In this document: piece by piece, positions 59,141 to 64,000 of the stretch | Numbering within the stretch: the first letter of the stretch is position 1 | Layout of the letters: every line of letters starts with the position of its first letter | Origin: Yinghuangia sp035454725 | GTDB lineage: Bacteria; Actinomycetota; Actinomycetes; Streptomycetales; Streptomycetaceae | Direction of reading: 5' to 3' | NCBI RefSeq assembly: GCF_051388935.1 | Contig: NZ_JBPKBI010000017.1 | Location: 82,908 to 146,907 of the forward strand | DNA: 64,000 bases | The notes under the pieces: model-generated | The model's database searches: none | Seen by the model: the letters and a program-made list of their open reading frames with translations, nothing else | What the model was told of the DNA's origin: nothing | Translations under genes and position numbers: made by a program

Positions 59141-59280
59141 AGCAAGTGGCGCATGGCGGGTCGGCCCGCCGCCGATGTGTCAGTGACCTGCCGCTTCCTG
59201 ATGGGGACGCCGAGTGCGCGTTCCGTCGTGGGGGGCCGGAGGTCGGGAACCGTCAACGTAATCGTCGTCGTGGAGGTCCA

Positions 59281-60054
59281 GTGAATCTTGAGGGACGTTC
59301 GGCTCTTGTCGCAGGCGGGGCCGGTGGCCTTGGCGGCGCCACGGTTCGGCGGTTGGTCGAACTCGGTGTAGGCGTCGTGGTGTTCGACAGGAACAGCGAC
59401 CGGGCCGCCAAACTCGCAGCAGAGGTCGGGCCGCGCGCCGTCGCCGCCGGCGGTGACGTCAACAACGACGATGATGTGGCCGCGGCCATCGCCGCCGCCC
59501 AGTCGCTCGGCACGTTTTCCATCGCGGTGATGGCGAGCGGCGACGTCCCTCCGTCGCCACGCCTCGTCGATGCCGAGGGAACGCCGATCAGCCGCGAACT
59601 GCTGACCGGAATGCTCGAATTCCACGCCCTCGGCACCTTCAACTTCGCGCGGCTCACCGCCGCGGCCTTCGCCGCCAACGAGCCGGACGAGGACGGCCAG
59701 CGCGGCGTCATCGTGAACACCGCGTCCATCGCCGCGTTCGACGCCCAGGCCGGGCAGGTCGCCTACGGCGCCGCCAAAGCAGCCGTCGCCGGCATGACCC
59801 TGCCCATGGCCCGCGACCTGGGCCCGCACGGTGTTCGTGTCTGCGCCATCGCCCCCGGCATCATCGCCACCCCGATACTTCCGCCCGGCTCCGAGATCGA
59901 GCGTCAGTTGGTCGAGGGCGTCGTCTTCCCGAAGAGGCTGGGGCACTCCGAGGAGTACGCCCGGCTGGTCGAGGCGATCGTGACAAACCCCTACCTCAAC
60001 GGCGAGAACATCCGGCTTGACGGCGCAGCGCGGCTGCAACACCAATTCGCGTGA
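59281..60054 (+). CDS. short-chain dehydrogenase (3-hydroxyacyl-CoA dehydrogenase type 2-like)
   Basis: 257 residues from GTG 59281 with GGAGG six bases upstream. Classical SDR: nucleotide loop LVAGGAGGLGGATVRRLVE (G-x3-G-x-G), VVVFDRN for NAD preference, VNTASIAAFDAQAGQVAYGA with Ser and Y-G-A-A-K catalytic residues, IAPGIIATPILPP, and C-terminal NPYLNGENIRLDGAARL. This matches the type 2 3-hydroxyacyl-CoA dehydrogenase subgroup, which oxidises short/branched acyl-CoA or steroids. An upstream TGAACA-type operator suggests control by the TetR at 61488. Confidence 0.92.
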   Translation: MNLEGRSALVAGGAGGLGGATVRRLVELGVGVVVFDRNSDRAAKLAAEVGPRAVAAGGDVNNDDDVAAAIAAAQSLGTFSIAVMASGDVPPSPRLVDAEGTPISRELLTGMLEFHALGTFNFARLTAAAFAANEPDEDGQRGVIVNTASIAAFDAQAGQVAYGAAKAAVAGMTLPMARDLGPHGVRVCAIAPGIIATPILPPGSEIERQLVEGVVFPKRLGHSEEYARLVEAIVTNPYLNGENIRLDGAARLQHQFA

Positions 60055-60605
60055 TGTGGAAGGGGGTTGGGACGGTTCTGCATCACCGCGGGTGAGTCAC
60101 GCGAGGGTCCGGCGCACCCGTCACGCGCCGTTCGGTGGTTCTGGGCGGCTTTGATCGGCTGAGTGAAGGCGCGCGTAGTGCGGCTCGCCTGCCGGGCCGC
60201 CGGGGGCTGTCGTGCTGCGGTGGCACAGTCCTGCTTGGTGATGCAGTGTGCCTTGCGGCAGCGTCGGCGCAAGGAAAGGGGTCACGCGGTGGCTCCCGGG
60301 CACCGCGCGACCCCGGCTGGGCTGGTCTTCGGTTCGCGGCCGATCCCTGGGTCTGCTGTCGGGCGCTGCCTCGTGGTTGCCGCTGGTGGGCCTGGGGGCG
60401 TGTGGAACGCGCCTGGGTCCACCCGTGGTTGCAGCGGTGTGTCCCGCGCTTCCCCTCTCAGGGCAGCCGAGGGCATGTTCGGCCATGCGGGCGGGCCGGA
60501 GTGATCGCCGACCGTGGTTGTGTGAGGCGGCGTTTTCCCGGAGGAGGCGATGCGAGGCAGGAAGAGCCTGGCAGAGCCTGTGGATGGCCGCGACAGCGGA
60601 AGCCT
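60055..60605. other. 550-bp convergent spacer, no gene seen
   Basis: Between the SDR gene and a TetR gene (convergent). Frames read as Gly/Arg/Cys-rich noise. No clear terminator hairpin was found. Confidence 0.4.
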
Positions 60606-61247
60606 TCAGTGCAATGCGTGAGTCTCTTCGACCTCTTCGACCTCTTGGGTGGCGGAAGCGGTCAGCGCGGGCATCAACACGTGGTCGACGATGTTCTCGG
60701 CCAACTCGGATGTCGGTTTGTCGCCGGTCATCAACTCCTGGATCATGAGCGGACCGAACAGCACGCGGTCGACCAGCACAAGAGCGGGACTGTCCGTGAT
60801 CTCGCCCCTTTCCAGTGCTCGGGCGAGAATCCGATCGAGGCGCTCCAGCCCCGGCACGATCAGGATGTTCCGAAGCGCCTGCGTCAGTTCCTCGTCGGCG
60901 CCGGCCGCTTGCCAGATGCTGATCATCGAGTCCGATGTGGACAGCTCCCCGAAAACGCGAACGGCCAGCGTCCGCAGGTCACCGCGCAGTGTCCCGGTGT
61001 CGATGTGCGCCAGCAACTGCTGCTCGTCGGAGCGGGCCTTCAGGGCGACGGTCACCATTTTGGGCTTGCTCTCCCACTGGCGATAAAGGGTCGCCGTGCT
61101 GCTTTTCGTGCGCTTTGCCAACTCGGTCAAGGTGACCTTCCGGTAGCCGACCTCGGCAACCAAATCCAGTGCTGCTTCCAGCAGTTCACGCTCGCGTGCT
61201 GCGGAGAGCCGTCCCCGGCGGGGTCCGGCCGAAGCGTCGGCGGCCAT
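60606..61247 (-). CDS. TetR/AcrR-family regulator
   Basis: 213 residues from ATG 61245-61247 (AGGAGAA upstream). HTH: ERELLEAALDLVAEVGYRKV, TLTELAKRTKSSTATLYRQW, ESKPKMVTVALKARSDEQQL. The C-terminal domain is TetR_C_16-like (DLRTLAVRVFGELSTSDSMI, LVDRVLFGPLMIQELMTGDK). An acidic tail is at the end. Divergent from the second TetR; the shared intergenic region has at least one operator. Ligand unknown. Confidence 0.93.
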   Translation of the reverse strand: MAADASAGPRRGRLSAARERELLEAALDLVAEVGYRKVTLTELAKRTKSSTATLYRQWESKPKMVTVALKARSDEQQLLAHIDTGTLRGDLRTLAVRVFGELSTSDSMISIWQAAGADEELTQALRNILIVPGLERLDRILARALERGEITDSPALVLVDRVLFGPLMIQELMTGDKPTSELAENIVDHVLMPALTASATQEVEEVEETHALH

Positions 61248-61441
61248 GTTCGTTCTCCTGCGATGCGAGGGTACTTCGGGGCCCTCAACCTAGGCCGCAG
61301 CTCAGAGAAAAACAAGGTTTCGAAAATTGGTTTTTCGGTCTCGGGAGTCACCCGGCACCCCGGAGCTCCGCCGTCGTCGGTGGCGGCTCGACGGTTCCGA
61401 TCGGGACGGTGCCCTGGAGTGATTCGGGCGGGGGGAATTAT

Positions 61442-61455
61442 TGAACAGATGTTCA
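61442..61455. promoter_or_regulatory. TGAACA-type palindromic operator between divergent TetR genes
   Basis: TGAACAGATGTTCA: exact 6-bp arms around GA, 33 bases before the start codon of the rightward TetR. AT-rich surroundings suggest it overlaps the promoter. The best match to the shared consensus TGAACANNYGTTYA. Confidence 0.7.
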
Positions 61456-61487
61456 TTTTGTGCGGCCATGTCAAGCACAATGCCCCT

Positions 61488-62108
61488 ATGACTACCCGCG
61501 CTCGCAGAGGATCCAGAAACCCCGAGACTCCGCAGACGCTGCTGGATGTCACAGAGCGACTGATGCTGAAGGAGGGGTATGCCGCCGTCGGGATCAGGCG
61601 GGTGGCACGCGAGGCCGGTGTCGCGCCGGCGCTGGTCCTGTACTACTTCCCGACCCTCGACGACCTTTTCCTTGCCGTTCTGCGGCGACGCGCCGATCAG
61701 GAGCTGGAGCGGCAGGCCCGGATCGGGCAGTCGGCGCACCCGTTGGCGGCGCTGTGGAAGGCGAACGGCAGCCCCGGCTCCGCCTTGATCGCGGAGTTCG
61801 CGGCGCTGGCCAACCACAGCGAGGCCTTCCGCGCCGAACTCATCGCACGCGCCGAGCGGTACCGGGATCTCCAGCACGAACACCTCAGGCAAATGATCGC
61901 GGAGGGCAGTCTCGACATCGGCGGCGCCCCGCCCATGGCCGTCGTCGTACTGACAACCGCGATCGCCCGCGTACTGGTGAACGAGAGGCACCTTGGGCTG
62001 ACGACCGGCCTGGAGGAGACCATGGCCTACATCGAGGACCTCCTCCGACGGTACGACGGGCCTCCCTCGGGCCGCCGACTTGAAGGCGGGCACGTCGAAA
62101 CCGCGTGA
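61488..62108 (+). CDS. TetR/AcrR-family regulator, probable owner of the TGAACA sites
   Basis: 206 residues from ATG 61488. HTH: QTLLDVTERLMLKEGYAAVG, IRRVAREAGVAPALVLYYFP, TLDDLFLAVLRRRADQE. The C-terminal part (SALIAEFAALANHSEAFRAE, LIARAERYRDLQHEHLRQMI) is TetR_C-like of the kind found with fatty-acid or steroid oxidoreductases. It has the operator right at its own promoter and is the natural candidate to bind all three related sites. A terminator follows. Confidence 0.93.
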   Translation: MTTRARRGSRNPETPQTLLDVTERLMLKEGYAAVGIRRVAREAGVAPALVLYYFPTLDDLFLAVLRRRADQELERQARIGQSAHPLAALWKANGSPGSALIAEFAALANHSEAFRAELIARAERYRDLQHEHLRQMIAEGSLDIGGAPPMAVVVLTTAIARVLVNERHLGLTTGLEETMAYIEDLLRRYDGPPSGRRLEGGHVETA

Positions 62109-62113
62109 CCGGC

Positions 62114-62138
62114 CACGACGGCGGCCGTCGCCGTCGTG
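62114..62138 (+). terminator. hairpin terminator after the TetR gene
   Basis: Five bases past the stop codon. Exact 10-bp arms CACGACGGCG (62114-62123) and CGCCGTCGTG (62129-62138), loop of five. No U-tract. Confidence 0.8.
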
Positions 62139-62197
62139 AGTCCGACTTCGGGCCGCACCGGCGGCCCGACGCGGAGCCTGCTGGTCCTGTCGCGCGG

Positions 62198-62408
62198 GCA
62201 GGCTGACCCTGGACGGCAGTTCTCACGCCGTGAAGAGACCGGCCCCGTTGACGCTTTCGTATCGCGGCTGGTAAGCATGCTCCAGCACTTATTAAACAAC
62301 TGNGCAGGCTGACCCTGGACGGCAGTTCTCACGCCGTGAAGAGACCGGCCCCGTTGACGCTTTCGTATCGCGGCTGGTAAGCATGCTCCAGCACTTATTA
62401 AACAACTG
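62198..62408. repeat. 105-bp perfect direct duplication around a single N (scaffold join artefact)
   Basis: Bases 62198-62302 are repeated exactly at 62304-62408, separated by one N at 62303. A perfect duplicate meeting at an N is what results when two contigs with overlapping ends are placed side by side without merging. One copy is probably not real. Confidence 0.9.
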
Positions 62409-62412
62409 TTCA
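62399..62412. promoter_or_regulatory. TGAACA-type operator upstream of the zinc dehydrogenase
   Basis: Read on the reverse strand it is TGAACAGTTGTTTA, the third match to TGAACANNYGTTYA. It lies about 300 bases before the dehydrogenase start and 194 before the small upstream frame. The copy at the duplication edge (62293-62302) is incomplete. Confidence 0.55.
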
Positions 62413-62605
62413 CATACGCGGCGCGGTGGCGCAGCGGCGCTGCGCATTGCCGCCCCCTGCCACGCCATGGGTCGGGGGCTCTCTGTCCCGAATGCCGTGA
62501 CGTCCCTTGATGATTCGCACCCCTCGTCCGGCGCCCCAGGCGGGGCCGCACAAGTTTCTGCTCGCACGGTCAGCACAGCTCCCCAGCGCGCAAGGAGTGA
62601 GACGT

Positions 62606-62710
62606 ATGACAAGTCCGAACTCGACGATGGTCGGCTTGCCTGAACGGGATGTCCGCGTCGCGGTACCGGCCGGTCACCACCTTGGGACGGCGTCGGGGGT
62701 TGCGGCATGA
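62606..62710 (+). CDS. possible 34-codon upstream peptide coupled to the dehydrogenase
   Basis: ATG 62606 has AAGGAG eight bases upstream, the best ribosome binding site in this stretch. The 34-residue frame (MTSPNSTMVGLPERDVRVAV, PAGHHLGTASGVAA) ends in a TGA that overlaps the dehydrogenase ATG (ATGA). The dehydrogenase ATG has no site of its own. So this may serve to deliver ribosomes to it, rather than make a functional protein. No family. Confidence 0.4.
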   Translation: MTSPNSTMVGLPERDVRVAVPAGHHLGTASGVAA

Positions 62711-63642
62711 AGGCGCTGCGGGGTTCGGGCGGTCGGGCCGTGCTTGCGGACGTCGACGAGCCGCCGGGCGAGGGCGAGTTGCTGTCGATGCGGGCTGTCG
62801 GGATCTGCGGCTCGGACGTCATCATGATCGCCCAGGGAACGGAAAAAATCCTGGGGCACGAGCTCGTCGGTCTCCGCGCGGACGGCACCCCGGTCGTGGT
62901 CGAGTCGCTGTTCGGGTGTGGGGAGTGCGATCCCTGCCTGGGCGGGCAGTACAACCTGTGCCGCGGGAGCCACAATCGCGCCTTGGGAGTGCTCGCGGAC
63001 GGCGGGATGGCCGAGCAGTTCCGTGCGCCGTCGAGGAGTCTGGTCGAACTGCCCAAGGATCTGGACATCAGGAACGGATCTCTCGTCGAGCCCGCGACGG
63101 TCTCCTGGCACGGTGTGCGTATTGCGGGCACCGGGCCCGGCACACGTGTGTTGGTGGTCGGCGGCGGATCGGTGGGCCTCCTCGCGGTGGCCGCGGCCCA
63201 GGCGCAAGGAGCCGCCGAGGTCAGTCTCCAGGCCCGCTACGCGCACCAGAAAGAGGCCGGCGAACGTCTCGGCGCCACAGAGCCGAGCGGCCTCTACGAG
63301 GTTGTGATCGAGGCGGCGGGCTCCGCGAGCGGACTGCGCGATGCCGTGGACCGGCTCGCGCCAGGGGGGACACTCTCGGTGCTCGGCGTGCAGTATGTCC
63401 CTCTCGACATCCCGTACACCGACCTCATGGTCAAGGAAGTGCGGCTCATCGCGTCCATGGGCTACTGCACCCACGGCGGAATCCGCGAGATGCAGCAGGC
63501 CGCCGAGATGCTCGCGGCCCGGCCCGAGATCCCCGAAATGCTGATCACCCACCGCTTCCCGCTGGCGGACGCCGAACACGCGTTCCGCGTCGCGGGAGAC
63601 CGAAAGTCGGGTGCCATCAAGGTCGTTGTCGAGATCGACTGA
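62707..63642 (+). CDS. zinc-dependent alcohol dehydrogenase (MDR family)
   Basis: 311 residues. Catalytic zinc ligands: GICGSDV (Cys) and ILGHELVG (His-Glu). Structural zinc lobe: FGCGECDPCLGGQYNLCRGS (four Cys). NAD(P) loop VLVVGGGSVGLLAVAAAQA (G-G-G-x-V-G), then VIEAAGSASGLRDAVDRLAP and GGTLSVLGV. Somewhat shorter than usual (340-360). Near SDR genes and the TGAACA-type operator; likely part of the same alcohol/acyl oxidation set. The substrate is unknown. Confidence 0.93.
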   Translation: MKALRGSGGRAVLADVDEPPGEGELLSMRAVGICGSDVIMIAQGTEKILGHELVGLRADGTPVVVESLFGCGECDPCLGGQYNLCRGSHNRALGVLADGGMAEQFRAPSRSLVELPKDLDIRNGSLVEPATVSWHGVRIAGTGPGTRVLVVGGGSVGLLAVAAAQAQGAAEVSLQARYAHQKEAGERLGATEPSGLYEVVIEAAGSASGLRDAVDRLAPGGTLSVLGVQYVPLDIPYTDLMVKEVRLIASMGYCTHGGIREMQQAAEMLAARPEIPEMLITHRFPLADAEHAFRVAGDRKSGAIKVVVEID

Positions 63643-63948
63643 GCAACTGACCGCATATGGGGACCGCTTGGGTGCTCCCATGTCGGTCGCTGTACTCCGA
63701 TACCTACGAACGCATCCTCCAGCGAGCCGGCTTTTCGCAGGCTCGACGGGGCAGCTCGGCCACCGGCGTTTGCATGTACGACGCGCTCGGGGTGTTCGGC
63801 CGACGTCGCGTCCGCACACTGCTCGCGAAGCACGATGCCACCGCGTCCCGGCCCAAAACGTCTGGTCGACCCCGCCCAAGCCCCTTGAAACGCCCTTCTC
63901 GACTTGGTTGTTGGCCTCCCACATCTCCCCGAGGAGCTGAAAGCCACG
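63643..63948. other. spacer, no gene seen
   Basis: Between the zinc dehydrogenase and the SDR gene cut by the window edge. Frames on both strands are noise. No TGAACA-type site was found in this stretch. Confidence 0.35.
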
Positions 63949-64000
63949 ATGGTCACCACAGGCCGCCTCGCCGGCAAAGTCGCCGTCATCACCGGTGCGG
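63949..64000 (+). CDS. short-chain dehydrogenase, N-terminal fragment at window edge
   Basis: From ATG 63949 the last 52 bases encode VTTGRLAGKVAVITGA, the typical L-x-G-K-V-A-x-I-T-G-A start of an SDR with its nucleotide loop beginning. GAGGAG lies 12 bases upstream. The rest is beyond the window. Confidence 0.8.
   Translation, partial: MVTTGRLAGKVAVITGA

Larger units (their letters stand above)
62109..62605. other. spacer with terminator, scaffold join and operator
   Basis: No gene seen. Contains, in order, the hairpin at 62114-62138, the 105-bp duplication around a single N, and the operator at 62399-62412. About 105 bases are probably duplicated by assembly, so the true spacer is shorter. 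Confidence 0.5.

Noticed and set aside
62198..62408. 105-bp direct repeat as a mobile-element target duplication or att site
   Set aside because: The copies abut a single N with nothing between them, which is the mark of an unmerged contig overlap.

Overview
The window is about 64 kb of draft sequence from a high-GC actinomycete, most likely Streptomycetaceae or a close relative. This rests on the very high GC content and G/C-rich third codon positions, frequent GTG starts, many ATGA/GTGA stop-start overlaps, and actinomycete-typical families: Scr1-type XRE plus DUF397 plus an RsbW-like ATPase, a PASTA-less Ser/Thr kinase, DUF3618 plus holin-X, CGNR, DUF3105, SMPI-like inhibitor, F420-type LLM and DDN proteins. 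There is a run of Ns at 38427-38590 and a single-N join at 62303 flanked by a perfect 105-bp duplication. Several genes carry single-base frameshifts or stops. No rRNA, tRNA, transposase, integrase or CRISPR array was seen.

Layout. 1-13.7 kb: a cut-off LLM oxidoreductase, an NAD-dependent DNA ligase, DUF899 and an alpha/beta hydrolase, a lipoprotein, a Ser/Thr kinase, the DUF3618/holin-X envelope pair, a methyltransferase, a CGNR regulator coupled to a tyrosine-phosphatase-like protein, and a PH-like membrane protein. 14.3-29 kb: a GNAT protein, a GH1 beta-glucosidase beside a hydrolase remnant, a two-gene operon of a prolyl-oligopeptidase-like protein and a TRPM-type SLOG (LSDAT) protein, an AraC regulator, a secreted-repeat lipoprotein, a GH78 rhamnosidase with a LacI-like operator, and the DUF2975/small-XRE pair. 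29-36 kb: small secreted proteins, the ATPase/XRE/DUF397 regulatory set, a cupin/SGNH-hydrolase pair in which the hydrolase has an internal stop, an AraC regulator and a secreted beta-helix protein.

36.2-42.1 kb is a cobalamin-riboswitch operon: PduO-type corrinoid adenosyltransferase, iron/B12-type ABC importer (binding protein, permease, ATPase), a FhuF-like [2Fe-2S] protein and a small partner. Read together it looks like corrinoid uptake, reduction and adenosylation. 42.4-64 kb is rich in one-component regulators next to the enzymes they probably control: TetR/dienelactone hydrolase, TetR/NmrA-type reductase, ArsR/SRPBCC, two divergent TetRs, short-chain dehydrogenases and a zinc dehydrogenase. 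Well-defined palindromes lie in the intergenic regions. A large AAA regulator, an MFS exporter, an FMN reductase, a phosphotransferase and a VOC/frameshifted reductase pair fill the rest.

The most unusual content is the peptidase-like/SLOG operon at 17247-21483. Next are the B12 operon, whose ATPase is frameshifted in frame with the FhuF-like gene, and a three-site operator set (consensus TGAACANNYGTTYA) linking the genes of the last 5 kb.
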